Of a stretch of 64,000 bases of DNA, positions 42,815 to 55,284 are shown piece after piece. Made by a program: the position numbers and the translations under genes. This DNA is from Paratinospora sagittata (Eukaryota > Streptophyta > Magnoliopsida > Ranunculales > Menispermaceae). The notes beneath the pieces were generated by a model. That model ran no database searches. It saw nothing but the letters and a program-made list of their open reading frames with translations, and was not told the origin of the DNA. Each line of letters starts with the position of its first letter. Within the stretch, counting starts at the first letter, position 1. The stretch covers positions 18,762,286-18,826,285 of the forward strand of contig CM069603.1 of the NCBI GenBank assembly GCA_035771175.1, written 5' to 3'.

Positions 42815-43934
42815 ATGGCATACAATTTCGACCACTCAACTTTCCAAGATAGTTTCGGGCTAGTTGATCTTATTCCAGTGTTGTCGGCATCAATGTCCAA
42901 TCTTCAACTTCAATTATCCAAACTTAAAGATGCAAGGTCTCAATCTACTATAGAGAATGAGAGTTGCAAGCATGAGATATTTAGGATTTGATTCAAATAT
43001 GGAGCAAGTTCAATATGGTAACCATTGAGCATATGATTGTACGAGTAACCCTTTACCCTACCAATACCATTCGGGTATTTACTCCTATGATAATTCATGG
43101 AATGCCTTGCAACCTCAATCGAATTTCTATTATCAAGTAGAGGATGAGTCTTCTTTTGAGGATATGTAGAGCTCATGCTTGATGGAAACTAGGGCTTTAC
43201 TGAAGAACCTTGAAGTACAAATGGGGCAACTAGCTTTAGACATGAATGCCCAACAACGTGGTTCATTGCCTAGTACTATTGAGGTGAACCCGAACGAGCA
43301 ATACAATGCCATCACATTGAGCGATGAAGAAGATATCAAGGGGGCTGATTCATTATGTCAAGACATAACACCACCACCACCACCACCTCTACTAAGATAA
43401 TTGAGTATTTTAGAAGTCATGCAACGCTATGAGGCCTCAAGAGGAGAAGAGATGAATACTCAACCGATGGATGTACTTGAGCGTGGTGATCAAGAGGTGC
43501 CGAGGGATGTGCAATCGAGTGATCTTATTACGCCATATGTTGATTTGGTGCATACCGATATGGAAGAGTGTTTGGATCTCACGGAGTGTGTTTTTGCCTT
43601 TGAGGATCCGTTTGCTCAAGTGCTACAAGCTAAAGTTGGGGAGGTTGATAATGATGTCCAACACTATTTAGAGGTGTTTGCCAGCCAATGCGTAAAAGGT
43701 TAGAAAGTGCGAGTGGAGTATTTCGATGACATTCCTCCATTAGATTGGAGTGATGCTTCAGCAGACTTTATATCTCTACCGGAGGATCATTCTTATGTGT
43801 TTTTTGTGGGAGGAGTTCAAAAGTCTAATGATCCCATCGTTAATTTTAAATAATGAGGAAGATGGGAGAATGTTGGAAATAATAAAAAAAAATACTCGGT
43901 TTAATTGTTTGACTCGTACACACGAGGTGTTACA
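42815..43934 (+). pseudogene. Element I gag-like region, internally deleted
   Basis: It starts MAYNFDHSTFQDSFGLVDLI at 42815, about 105 bp after the primer site. Stops occur from about 42988. The part at 43179-43400 reads ETRALLKNLEVQMGQLALDM and RGSLPSTIEVNPNEQYNAIT, which matches the C-terminal part of Athila gag. The conserved capsid core (KFFP...CPxHGF) is absent between them, so a large piece is missing. From 43401 a 100-codon frame of unknown type follows (MQRYEASRGEEMN, DMEECLDLTECVFAF), then DIPPLDW and decay. No pol is seen before copia sequence starts at 43935. Confidence 0.6.
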
Positions 43935-44104
43935 GTGTATTTGAAGGATAAAGTATGTGAACCTTGTCAACTAGGCAGACACACAAAATCCTCTTTTAAG
44001 AGCAAAAGCAAGAATTCTATATCTAGAGCATTAGAACTTATTCATATGGGTTTGTTTGGACCCACACGTACACTTAGTTTAGGTGGAAAATCATATTGCT
44101 CCCC
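43935..44104 (+). pseudogene. Element L integrase, N-terminal fragment
   Basis: The reading is KDKVCEPCQLGRHTKSSF and ALELIHMGLFGPTRTLSLGG, ending SYC. CxxC is the end of the zinc domain. The first catalytic Asp of copia integrase (HxDLFGP) is Gly here. It stops where the polypurine end of element D begins and continues at 51325. Confidence 0.8.
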
Positions 44105-44126
44105 TTCTTAAAGGATTTCGTCCTCG
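44105..44126 (-). other. Element D polypurine tract at the element's truncated end
   Basis: The minus strand reads GACGAAATCCTTTAAG and AAGGGGAG, then copia sequence. An LTR starting TG should follow. This marks the exact left edge of D. Confidence 0.75.
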
Positions 44127-44760
44127 AAATTTAAATCAAGGAACATACCTCAAGGGGTGACCAAATCAGGAAACTGCTCCCGCATCTAATCCTCTCGCTC
44201 CCACGTCAGCTCTTCGTTATCATGAAACTTACATTTGATTCTAACCTGTGGAATCTACTTGTTCTTGAGTTTCTGAACTAGTCTGTCTACAATCTAAACT
44301 AGCTCTTCAGGATATGTAGTGTCCTCCCCAACTTTTAACTGAGCTACATGCAAAACATGAGATAGTTTTGATATTGAGTCTGGTCTGTATGGTACTTCCT
44401 CAACATAGAAACGTGAAATACGTTATGGACACCAGCCAACTGTGATGGTAGAGCAAGTTGGTAAGTTAATGGACCTATCCTCTCAAGGATCTTGAATGGT
44501 CCAACAAATCGCGGTACAAGCTTTCCTTTAACCCCAGATCTCATCTAACCTTTCATTGGAGAAACCTTCAACAGAACTTGGTCTCCCACTGAAAACTCTA
44601 AAGGTCTATGTCTTTTGTCAAAATAACTCTTTTGACGATCTTGGGCTGTCTTTAATATCTGTTTGATCTGCTTAATCTTTTCTGTGTGATCCATATTAAC
44701 TGCTTGCCCCAATAATTGTGACTCTCCAACCTCAAACCAACAAGCCAGAGATCTACAAGG
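44127..44760 (-). pseudogene. Element D integrase C-terminus and chromodomain
   Basis: The minus-strand frame at 44544-44344 gives RSGVKGKLVPRFVGPFKILE and LAGVHNVFHVSMLRKY. The chromodomain follows, read with stops: YPEELV, IVDRLVQKLKNK, IPQVRIKCKFHDNEELTWER and MREQFPDLV. Adjacent text at 44760-44545 (GRPCRSLACW-type) is partly frame-shifted. Confidence 0.7.
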
Positions 44761-45430
44761 TCATCCATACAACTCTTCAAAGGGTGCCATACCAATACTA
44801 GCCTGATAACTATTATTATATGCAAATTCACACAGATGGAGATACTCTCCCCATTTCCCACCAAACTCCAATATACAAGACCTGAGCATATCCTCCAGCA
44901 TCTGTATCACCCTCTCAGTTTGGCCATCTATTTGAGGATGGAATGTTGTACTGAGACGAAGATGAGTCCCAAAACGAGTCTGCATCGCATGCCAAAAACC
45001 CGATGTAAATCTCGGATCTCTGTCTGACACAATAGATACTGGAACTCCATGCAATCTCACTATCTCACGTATATACAATCTGCTCAATCTATCAACAGAG
45101 TCTCTGATGTTAATAGGAAGAAAATGTGCAGATTTAGTCAGCCTATCAACAATAACCCAGATAGTGACGTATCTACCCTGAGATCCAGGTAATCTTGTGA
45201 TGAAATCCATAGTAATATGCTCCCATTTCAATTCTGGAATAGATAATGGTTGCATTTGTTATCCAGGTCTCTGATGTTCAGCCTTAACCAACTAACACAC
45301 CCCACATTTCTGAACATACTCAGCAATATCCTTTCTCATCCCATGCCACCAAGCTGTTATTTTCATTTCATGATACATTTTGGTTGATCCTGGGTGGATA
45401 GTATACTGAGACCTATGTGCTGTCTGGAGT
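44761..45430 (-). pseudogene. Element D integrase zinc domain and core
   Basis: The zinc domain at about 45420-45270 reads HRSQYTIHPGSTKMYHEM and CGVC, with a stop just after. The core is open for 164 codons (45255-44761) and keeps all three catalytic residues: [21 protein letters not shown] and DGQTERVIQML. Confidence 0.85.
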
Positions 45431-46168
45431 AATTCAGCTCACAAATCACGGTCAACAGGAACCCATAATCTTTCCTGAAATCGTATCACACCATCTGAAT
45501 CTGGTTGCCAATCAACACGTTCAGCTCTATCAGCCCATGAGTTATACATATCATAATCAAGATCATGTTGCTGTAGATCCTTAATCTTCTGAATATGAGC
45601 ATTAGTCAGTTGTATATGCATCTGAGCACAAATATCGACATGCGGGGCAAGAGAAAGTACGCTCATCACTGTAGTCCTTTCTAACAATCGCCACTCGTGG
45701 GCCATCTGACAAGCAACCACGCCAGTTTCCATACGTTTCCTACTCAGTGCATCAGCAACGACATTGGCCTTCTCAGGATGATACTCTAATGTGAAGTCAT
45801 AATCCTTGAGGAATTCCAACCATATTTTTTGCCTCATATTCAACTCTTTCTGATCAAATAGATATTTCAAACTCTTATGATCAGAAAACAATGCGAACCT
45901 CTCACCGTAGAGATAATGCCTCCACAGTTTCAATGCAAAAACAACTGCAGCCAGTTCCAAATCATGCACAGGGTAATTCTTCTCAAACACCTCCAATCGT
46001 CTAGATGTATAAGCTACAACTCTACCCTCTTACACAATCCACAACCCAATCCGGAATGTGATGCATCTATATAGATCACTAACCTTTTCTCGGGTTCTGG
46101 AAGTATTAACACTGGTGTAGTAGTCAACTTTCTTTTAAGCTCTGTGAATGCCTCTTCACAAGCTACAG
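45431..46168 (-). pseudogene. Element D RNase H and connection to integrase
   Basis: The frame 45996-45439 starts [20 protein letters not shown] and has [20 protein letters not shown] and [14 protein letters not shown]. Upstream text (YIDASHSGLGCGL-type at about 46070) is broken by a stop in KRVV. It would remove template RNA during cDNA synthesis. Confidence 0.8.
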
Positions 46169-47058
46169 TCACACAAATGGCACGTTCTTCTGAGTTAGCC
46201 TAGTTAGTGGTACAGCCAATTTGGAAAAGCTTTCCACAAACTTTCTGTAATAGCCTGCTAATGTCACTGTGGTCGGTTTTGGCCAATTAATAAATGCATC
46301 TACCTTGGCAGAATCAACAGATATCCCATCTGCACTCACCACATGACCCAGAAATTTCACTTCATTTATCCAAAACTCACACTTACCGAGCTTCGCATAC
46401 AGCCTATGTCTCTCAGTGTCTGCAATGTAATACGGAGATGCTGTTCATGCTCATCTCGAGTGGAATAAATCAAAATATCGTCAATAAAGACTACAATAAA
46501 CTTATCCAAATATGGCTTAAATATCATTTGCATCAAGTCCATAAACATGGTAGGTGTATTAGTCAAACCAAATGGCATAACAAGGAATTCATAATGCTCA
46601 TATCTTGTTCTGAATGTAGTTTTCGGTATATCCTCTTCACGAACTCTCAACTGATGGTACCCAGATCGAAGATCAATCTTGGAAAAGAACTTGGCCCCAT
46701 TCAGTTGATCAAACAAATCATCAATATGTGGTAGAGGATACTTATTCTTTCTTGTCACCTTGTCCAATTTACGATAATCTATACACAGACGTAGACTACC
46801 ATCTTTCTTTTTCACAAATAAGACGGGTGCTCCCCATGGTGACACACTGGGTGTAATAAATCCTTTTTCCATCAACTCACTAAGCTGCACTTTGAGTTTT
46901 TGCAACTCTTTCGGCGCCATTCTATATGGAGGAATAGAAATAGGCCTCGTGCCAAGTATAAACTCAATAATGAAGTTTATATCCCGCTTAGGTGGTAATC
47001 CGGGTAGATCATCAGAAAATACATCCGGATACTCACACACAATGGGGATCTCAGACAA
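46169..47058 (-). pseudogene. Element D reverse transcriptase
   Basis: 230 codons are open from 47058 to 46366. They include [55 protein letters not shown], and the catalytic [10 protein letters not shown] frameshift near 46395 leads into [20 protein letters not shown], and on to [20 protein letters not shown] in the frame 46360-46169, where about 15 bp around the IRSFLG motif are missing. Confidence 0.85.
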
Positions 47059-47500
47059 CTAAATACCCTTATCTTTTCATCTCTTCATTTGTAACCCGTC
47101 TACCTTTAGTAGGTGGTTTAGATGTAACTGTACCTTTGTACACAAATGATGACTGTCCAAGTATCTAGAACACTACCATTTTGGAAAAACAATCCACTAG
47201 GGCATGATATGCAGCTAACCAGTCCATACCTAGGATTGCATCAAATTCCAGGAATTCTAATATCCTGAGATCAACAATCATTTTATGTCCCTCATATTTA
47301 ACTATGCAGCTCTGACAGACCATATTAGGGTAGATTCTCTCTTCTGTTACTGTATTCAAAATTAATGGTGTACTAGCTCCAACAGGAGTCAAATGCAGTC
47401 TATCTACCATGCTACCAGATATAAAAGACAAGGTAGATCCAACATCAATCAGAATATACATTAAAGTGTCACAAATATTGATCATACCTTCTATCAATGT
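47059..47500 (-). pseudogene. Element D protease
   Basis: It reads YILIDVGSTLSFISGSMVDR, then EERIYPNMVCQSCIVKYEGH and [20 protein letters not shown] in the frame ending at 47165. The active-site triplet is DVG, as in B and C. A stop at about 47165 separates it from the linker to reverse transcriptase. Confidence 0.78.
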
Positions 47501-48783
47501 CTTTCTAGCCTCTGGATCTGGCTCTGTCACTGCCTTTAGCCTGCTCTCGTGTACCAGAAGGTGTAACACTAGAAGGCGTCGCCAAAATCTTGGGAACCGG
47601 TTGAAAAGGACAATTCTTAATTCTGTTACCCTGAATGCCACATCTGTAACACGCAATTGGTGGTCGGGGAATAGAAGATGCAGTCTGGGACTCTGCACCA
47701 GGCACTGGAATCCAACTACCACCAAATCCTTTCAGTTGAGGCCACGACAGCTTAACTGAAGAACTCTAACTCTAAGGTCTCCCTGCCGTATGTGTCCCTC
47801 TGCCCACTAGTGAAGCCATGTATGGCACTCTTGGAACTGGTGCCATCTGAGTCATCTGCCAACCACCACTAACTGCTTTAGTTGTTCTGGCCTTCTTTGC
47901 CTCTGTCCAAAACTTCTTCCCCCATCTATTCTTTTTTTCCAGGGAATGGAAAATATTTCTCTGTATACACCGACTGTTGAGGTAGTACTGATGTTATTGT
48001 ATGAACAACAGGTCTGACTGCCTTTACCTTGAATGGCTCAAAGTCCATCGCTTGTCGTAGAGTAAGCTCGTAGGTCTGCACACCTAACAATGCCAAACCC
48101 TGCTTAATGGGATCTCTAAACCCATCACGAAGCTACCTCAATCTACTCTCATCAGTCTGTACTAGCTCTGGCGCATAAACAAACAATCTATTGAACTCGT
48201 GCTCGTACTGACACACAATCATAGTCCCTTGCTTCAGATTCATGAACATTTTCCTCTTCTTATCACACTCAGCCTTGGGATAGAAGGAATCATAGAATAC
48301 TTTCTTGAATTTGGCCCAAGTATTGATCTCATTATGTGCTTTTTCCATGGACTTCCACCATTTCATTGCATCATCAGTAAATTTCAACTTGGCCAATCTC
48401 ACTTTATCTTTCTCCAGTACAAGCATATCATCGAAAATTGTCTCCATTCTAAGAAACCAATTTTCAGCAATCTCCAACTCTAATCCGCCCATGAAGAAAG
48501 GTGGATCTCACCTCTTGAAGGCCTTCATAACTTCCTCATATCTCTTTTGCTTATCAATGTCTCCGCTAACATCAAGTACTGGAACATTAACCTCGGTCAC
48601 ATGCTCTGTTGTTGGTAGTGCACCCATACTGCTAGCTCCAACCTCTGAAACTACTGGTGTTTCGGGTTTCTGCCTGTCAGCTTACAGCTTTGCCACTAGT
48701 TCTATGAGCTAGGCATTCTGATGTTGTTCGACAGCCAATAATTCTTCGAACCTTCTGATCTTCTCTTGATCAGTTGGATCCAT
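47501..48783 (-). pseudogene. Element D gag
   Basis: The start is the minus-strand ATG at 48783 (MDPTDQEKIRRFEELLAVEQ), about 230 bp after the primer site. The capsid core is open at 48492-48133: MGGLELEIAENWFLRMETIF, KFTDDAMKWWKSMEKAHNEI, FKKVFYDSFYPKAECDKKRK. Stops occur upstream at about 48706, 48684 and 48510, and downstream at about 48130. The zinc knuckle near 47640-47600 reads CYRCGIQGNRIKNCP, with Asn in place of the His ligand. Confidence 0.8.
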
Positions 48784-49010
48784 GATCTTTCTTGATTATT
48801 CCATTTCAATCTGACAATCACAGATACAAATGATCATTAATCAACTGATCACAATATTATCATAATCTAACTACCCATACGATATACCCATATGTAGAAA
48901 CACAGTATAATAAGGCTTTTATCTTTTGAAGGATTTTAAACTTAACAACCTTAACACTCAATCATCAATCGTTCTGACACCAATCTTTCAATTGATCATC
49001 ACTAAAACAA

Positions 49011-49024
49011 TTACTCTGATACCA
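49011..49024 (-). other. Element D primer-binding site (tRNA-iMet type)
   Basis: The minus strand reads TGGTATCAGAGTAA, four bases after the LTR end GGTCGTGACA. A weaker look-alike, TTGGTGTCAGAACG, occurs about 45 bp further in. Confidence 0.85.
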
Positions 49025-49028
49025 ATGT

Positions 49029-51324
49029 TGTCACGACCCCCTCCGTAGGGTGATGTCATTACCAACACAGAATACCGTATACGCCATCCTTAGACGGATA
49101 CGATACTCTGTCAGCCTCCGTCCTTTAAGACAATAAACAAATCACTCAAAATTTTTTAACAGAACCATTAACATATATAAACATTTTTCTCACTTCATTC
49201 TCACAAGACTTATACACATCTCAGTATTCCAAAATATATTTACATCAGATTAACTATTAAACATTTGTTTGGTATTATATATACATATACCAAAAATAGA
49301 AGTTTGTACCCATCTCCCTGAAACACACAACATCATACTCACATAGCAAAGAAGCAAGCTCAATCAATTCTTTGGAGCCTTGCCCTTGCCCTTATGATCT
49401 ACACCTGTAATAAAAGAGGAAATAGGGTGAGCTACAACAAGCTCAATGAGTAATCTAACATTGGATTCATATATGCATATACAGAAATCATGGCATTGAA
49501 AACATCACTATAAACACATGTGCAATTCAATGTAAATATCAATACATGAATCAAATATATTTTTTTTGCCACTCTACACATCATACAATGCATAAAGATA
49601 AAATCTTCACGCTCAGGAATGTAAATGAGTTTGTATCCCTATGATGCATACTAATAGGGAGAACCCATCTTATAAACCATCCCCTCGATCATTTTGAGGT
49701 CTAGTAAAAAAACTTCCCTCCTGGAACTGATCATATACTTGCCTTACAACGGGTAAGGCTAAGTATGTTTCGAGGTCTAGTCCACAACTTCCCTCCTGGC
49801 AATGATCACATACTTTCCTTACTTTGGTAAGTCTAAGTATGTTCGATTTTCAAATCAAAAGGTTTCATGCATTAACCAAACAATGCAAAACATGGAAACA
49901 TAGAGCAATCAAACATGCTCAATTTCATCAAAACAGAGTTTATCTAATACAATTCCATACATAATAACCAAGTTAGAAATACTCACCTTTACAGGATTTT
50001 CACTAGGTCCACAGCACACTCAACACTTTGTCAATTTTCACCAACTAAAACAACACAAACACATCACTTGTTTGCTGTCCATTTTCTCATATCATTATCA
50101 ACCCACTGCAAATTACACATTGCACACACTGTAAATGAATTCCAGCAACCTGAATTTCATTCAATTGATCACAATTCAACCCAACTTATCATTAAAACAA
50201 CATAAGTTGCATGCTAGTAATACAAGCAACCCAAGACAAAAGTTTCCAAGTCTAGGTCAATTGTACTACACCTAATAGTCTTAGCATGTAATTTAACAAA
50301 TTAACCTCATATCTCAATTCTAAAAACCCATTTAAATCACATATATGACATTCATAAAATTCTGGAAGGTCTAAGCTCAGATTGTACATTTGAGCCATTT
50401 ACAAAGAATTCGTCAAGATCCTGTAGAAAACTGAGTATCAACATGATCGGTTCAGATGCATCATACTACTAGTAGGGAAATATAATAATAAAATCAACCA
50501 TGGAGATTAAATATAATCAAGATATTAATCTACTGTCCAATTTTCGGCCAAATCTAATGGTGAATCGAGGAGATATGTCTCCTTGATGAAGATAACTTTA
50601 AACAATTGTTTTCTCCTTCTCTGTTACAATCACTTGACTTGAGTGGTTCATATCTCTTAACATATTAACAATTAAAAATCTCCACCGACCCGAATGTGAA
50701 ATAACAAGTTAAAAAGTACCAGACCAAGTTTTAGTACGATCTAACGGTGGATTGGAGAGATCCAAAACTTTGATCTAAACTGCGCAAGACAACCCATTTT
50801 TCCGATCAGTTGTATCTAAGAGGTTAGAACTCTTAAGATCCATCTCTGATCAAGATCTCTACCGTAAAAGATGAAACTATATTAAAGATGAACAATCTGT
50901 AAAATTTTTGGCTCGATCCAACCATGGATAAAGGAGATCTAACACTTGATGTAAAATGCTACAAATAAGTTTTTCTTTACACTTTCTCTCCTCTTCTTGA
51001 ATGTTTCAACAACTCTCTCTAATTCTCAATGTTTTCACTTCAATTACTCAATGTAGCAAGTTATTTGATATTTCCAGCAAGTCAAGACCACTTCCACATG
51101 TTCATTTCCCTCACAAGTGGCTGCAATGGTCAAGACATATGTCTCATTTCACTTGCAAAGTGGATGCATATGGGCAATACACATGTAACATATTACTTGC
51201 AAGGTGTTTGCAAAGGCTTAATTTAGGAAATGATTAAATGAGCTTAAACAGCCCCTAAGTGGCTGATATAGGCAATACACATGTGTTAATTCACTTGCTA
51301 GGTGGATGCTAAACAAATGAGACA
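49029..51324 (-). repeat. Element D 5' LTR
   Basis: The plus-strand left edge is TGTCACGACCCCC, the 3' end of the LTR. The right edge is taken as GAGACA at 51324, because copia integrase resumes within about five bases. An ~77-bp tandem duplication lies at about 49695-49846 (GAGGTCTAG, ACTTCCCTCCTGG, CTAAGTATGTT). Another repeat, GGCAATACACATGT, occurs near 51174 and 51269. Family motifs such as GATCTAACGGTGGATTGGAG are shared with other Tekay-like LTRs here. No gene seen. Confidence 0.75.
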
Positions 51325-51890
51325 AATGTCGACGATTTCACTAGATTTACGTGGGTTTATTTTTTAGCTCATAAGCATGAGGCACTTGATGTGTTTGTAA
51401 AGTTTTGTTTTCTTGTTGAAAATGAGAAGGGTCATAAGATCACTACTATTAGAAGTGATAGGGGTGGAGAGTTTGTTAATACAAGTCTTGAAGACTTCTG
51501 TAACAAACAAAGATACACCTATCATCTTTCAACTCCCAGAACTCCACAGCAAAATGGAGTTGTTGAAAGGAAAAATAGAACTCTTCAAGAAATGTGCAGG
51601 ACCATGTTGTGTGAATGCAACGTGGCAAAATATTTTTGGGCTGGAGCCATAAACACTGCATGTTATGTGATGAATAGAACTATGATTAGAAAGAAGTTAA
51701 ATAAAACCCCTTATGAACTGTGGAAAGATAGGACACCTAGTATAGGTCATCTACGAGTGTTCGGATGTAAATGCTACATCCTAAATGTTAAAGACAACAT
51801 AGATAAGTTTTACCCAAAATCTGATGTTGGCATATTTCTAGGATATTTTTCTCACAACAAGGCATACAGAGTATTCAACAAATTATAAAA
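51325..51890 (+). pseudogene. Element L integrase, core and C-terminal part
   Basis: It resumes at VDDFTRFTWVYFLAHKHEAL (from about 51328). The 165-codon open frame from 51391 has the second catalytic Asp in TTIRSDRGGEF and the Glu in QQNGVVERKNRTLQEM. AYRVFNKL then meets a stop at 51886. This is the Ty1/copia order (integrase before reverse transcriptase). With the D-to-G change in the first fragment, the active site is incomplete. Confidence 0.87.
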
Positions 51891-52854
51891 GAAAGTTGAG
51901 GAGTCAATTCATATAAAATTTGATGAAACCGACCCAAGAGTGCTCTTAGAAAAGGAATTAGAGAAGATAAATCTGGATGATTATGAGGATCTCATTCCAT
52001 TAAAGGAACACGAGACTCAAGAGACAGGTGAGGAAGATAGAAATGAATCCACTATAGATCCTCCTAAAAATTCTAGATTACTCATAGATCTTCCTACTGA
52101 TCAGATTATTGGTGATCCAACCAAAGGAATAACTACTAGAGCATTTGTTAGTTTAGATCAAGGGCATGTAGCCTTTGTCTCCCAGATGGAGCCAACAAAG
52201 GTTGAGGAAGCCTTGGGTGATGAATTTTGGATTTTGGCAATTCAAGAGGATTTAGGACACTTTGTAAGAAACAAAGTGTGGGAACTCGTTCTTAGACCTA
52301 GTCATCACACAATCGTTGGAACAAAATGGGTATTTAGGAATAAGAAAGATGAACAAGGGGAGATTGTTAGAAATAAGGCAAGATTGGTTGCACAAGGGTA
52401 CAACCAAGAGGAAGGAATAGGTTATGAAGAGGCATTTGCACCTGTAGCAAGACTAGAAGCAATTCGAATGTTACTAACTTATGCTTGCTATAAAAACTTC
52501 CCACTATACCAATTGGACGTCAAAAGCGCATTTTTAAACGACTTCAAAACATAAGAGGTATACGTGAAGCGACCGCCCGACTTTGAGGATACTCAAAGAC
52601 CAGATCGAGTTTATCGCCTTCATAAAGCCTTACATGGATTAAGGCAAGCACTCAGGGCATGGTATGACAGACTAAGCTCTTTCATGTTAGAACACGACTT
52701 TAAGAAAGGAAAGCCAAATTCAACCTTGTTTATTAAAAACAAAGGTGAGGATATGTTATTGGTGCAGATTTATGGTGATGACTTCATCTTCGGTGCCTCG
52801 AACAAATCACTTTGTGCAAAATTTTCTTCAATTATGACAAATGAATTTGAGATG
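51891..52854 (+). pseudogene. Element L reverse transcriptase, C-terminus lost
   Basis: From 51940, 204 codons are open: linker, then [60 protein letters not shown] and [13 protein letters not shown] stop at 52553 is followed by the same frame from 52564 with VYRLHKALHGLRQALRAWYD and the catalytic IYGDDFIFG. It ends at ..MTNEFEM, where the LTR of element C begins. Confidence 0.87.
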
Positions 52855-55284
52855 TGTGGCGACCCCGCACCCCGAACCACCAACCTCACAAGGAATAGCG
52901 TGCGGAATGCCGGGGCGGGATGCCTGACGTAGGCATCTCCAACCACTCCTCAACCCTCGTGAGGTGGTTCAGACCCTACGAGCCTTATCCCAAACAATGA
53001 CATAATATAAAAAGGTACTAAACAAAACTACCAACCGTATTAATCATCCAAGACAAGAGATAATCCATAAAAATGAACCATAAATAAAACCATAATCCCT
53101 ACAGTCCATCTAGATGGACAAACGCATAAAGTCCAAAACTATGGGTACAAAAAAAAACCGTCATATGCCCACATGGTCTATCTAACAAGTCCCAACTCAC
53201 CCATACTATAATGTGGTAAGTGTTATAATTACATAGTCCAAAATATAATACATCATAATTTAAAACACAGTTCAATCAAAATGCCTCTCAACTCACATTG
53301 AGGCCTTGGATTCTCTCGCCGGCAAGGCCCTCAAGATATGACTACTCCTTAGCCCTTATTTGGGACAGAAGGACCAGAAAGAGGAAAATGAGTATGAGCC
53401 AACGGTGCCCAGTGAATAGAATTCAAATATGCTATCAATACTCATCAATAAATATCATGTATGCATGTCAATGTGTAGCATGATTAAAAGCTCATAACAT
53501 ATAGATATCAAACGTTTATAATAAGTTCGATGCAAGTAAAAGCCTATCAATTTGGATCCACATTCCACATGCATTGGGGTTACTAGTGCACGTCTATTTC
53601 ACCATACAGTTCTCATCCCCAAATATTTCCTTTCTAAAACCCTCCTATGACAAGGTTAAGTCTCCCTATTAGCCAGATGGATAGGCCCAACCAAAGTCAT
53701 AAGGTTTTCTAAAATCAATGCATCATTCAAAACATTAGAACACATTCATGCTTTCAACATACAATACATATAAGTGATATGATGACATGAAAGATATATC
53801 ATAAATGAAGTCTACTCACAACCAAGCCTCGCGAGAGTATCTAACCACACACGGACACCAAACCGAATCAACCCAATCAAGGTCCCGAAACATTCATCAA
53901 TATCCAACCATACATCAATTCCTATGCTCAATCACTTAGACATTACACATCAACCTTAAATTAGCCCACATATAGACAATAGGCCTAAATCTCATCTAAT
54001 CCCATCTAATCCCATCATTCAACTCAAATCACATGACTTAGGCCTCCAATGCATAGTTCTCATTCATAAACCATTCAATTAATCAAAAATACTGATTTTC
54101 AATTCCTTAGGCATAAACATGCCCATATTGGGCCATTTGATCATAAGTAGGCCTAACCCATGATATGGTTACAACCACCTAATCAGTAGCATAATCAACC
54201 CTAATCATGCTTAATTAGACATAAATTGCATCAATTCAATGATTCTAGGCCAAAAGCATCAAAAGCCCTAAAATATGAAATTTTCCATACTTAGGCCATA
54301 TTGCCGATTTACACTAGGTCACCATGTTCAACCAGGTATATCACTGATTTTGCCTCATGGGTTCTCCAACAATGGCAACTAGGTCAATATAGTTGAAATG
54401 CAAGCTATTTGGAAAGGTCTAAGTTCATATTCTAAATTTAGGTCAAATACAAACAACCCTATCAATTTTTCATTTAATATTCTGTTTAGATGTATCAAGC
54501 TGACAATAGAAATATTTAATCACAAAATAAAGTGTACAGATTGAAGTACGTTAAGAATCAAACCTTATGTCCAAAAATCATCTCAATCCAACGGTGAACC
54601 GAAGAGATAGGACTCTTTGATCAACAAGTCTCTAATCAAACAATTTCTCCTTTCCTGCTGCAAATACTTGAACTTAGATGACTATATCACACAAAATACT
54701 TTTCCATCAACATCTCAACCGTTCATAATGCAGAAATATTAGTTCTGAACCATCCTCCAAAATATCATATCTATCCAATGGTAGGTTTAGGAGTTCTATT
54801 AGTTTAATCTAATCTGCGCGAGAAATTCAGACTTTCTGATCAGCTTTGTTTGGGAGGTTATATCTCTCAGAAGAAAACTCCAATCAAGATCTCCACCGAC
54901 AAAATGAATAACCATAAGATATGAACTTGCTGACAAATTTTGAGCTCAATCTGACCATATATCACCAAGATCCAGCCCTTTGATGAAAACATTACTGAGA
55001 CTTCCCTCAAAGCAACTTCCTCTTTCTTTCTCTTCTTCTTTCCTTTCTTTTCTTTTTTCCTTTTCCTCCACTCATCTCACTCTCTAGGACTTCCTTGGAG
55101 AAGAGAAATGGGGCATGGGACACTTGTCCATTCTCATACATCAACTTGACATGTGTTGGTCTCACGCACCAACTTGACATGTGTTGGTCTCATAGTACCC
55201 ATACCAACCACATGTACTTTATCCAATCTCATGCTTGCATGTATTTTAAATGTGCAATCCATCTAATACACCAAATTTTCATAA
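52855..55284 (-). repeat. Element C 3' LTR, lacking its first ~275 bp
   Basis: Colinear with the B LTRs on the minus strand, from the end TGTGGCGACCCC (plus strand) back to GAAAATTTGGTG near 55284. It has one full and one short minisatellite unit (about 55105-55195). At 55284 it joins pol sequence upstream of the chromodomain; both sides share a short GACTTAT(G/T)ATGA-like stretch, which suggests a deletion between micro-repeats. No gene seen. Confidence 0.82.

Larger units (their letters stand above)
44105..51324 (-). mobile_element. Element D: Tekay-like chromovirus lacking its 3' LTR
   Basis: Minus orientation. From right: 5' LTR (51324-49029), tRNA-iMet primer site, gag, protease, reverse transcriptase, RNase H, integrase, chromodomain, polypurine tract at 44105. 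The 3' LTR that should follow is absent, and the purine tract abuts copia integrase sequence within a few bases. The family is separate from A/B/C but in the same lineage (shared DVGS protease and IYPNMxC motifs). All genes have stops. Confidence 0.85.
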
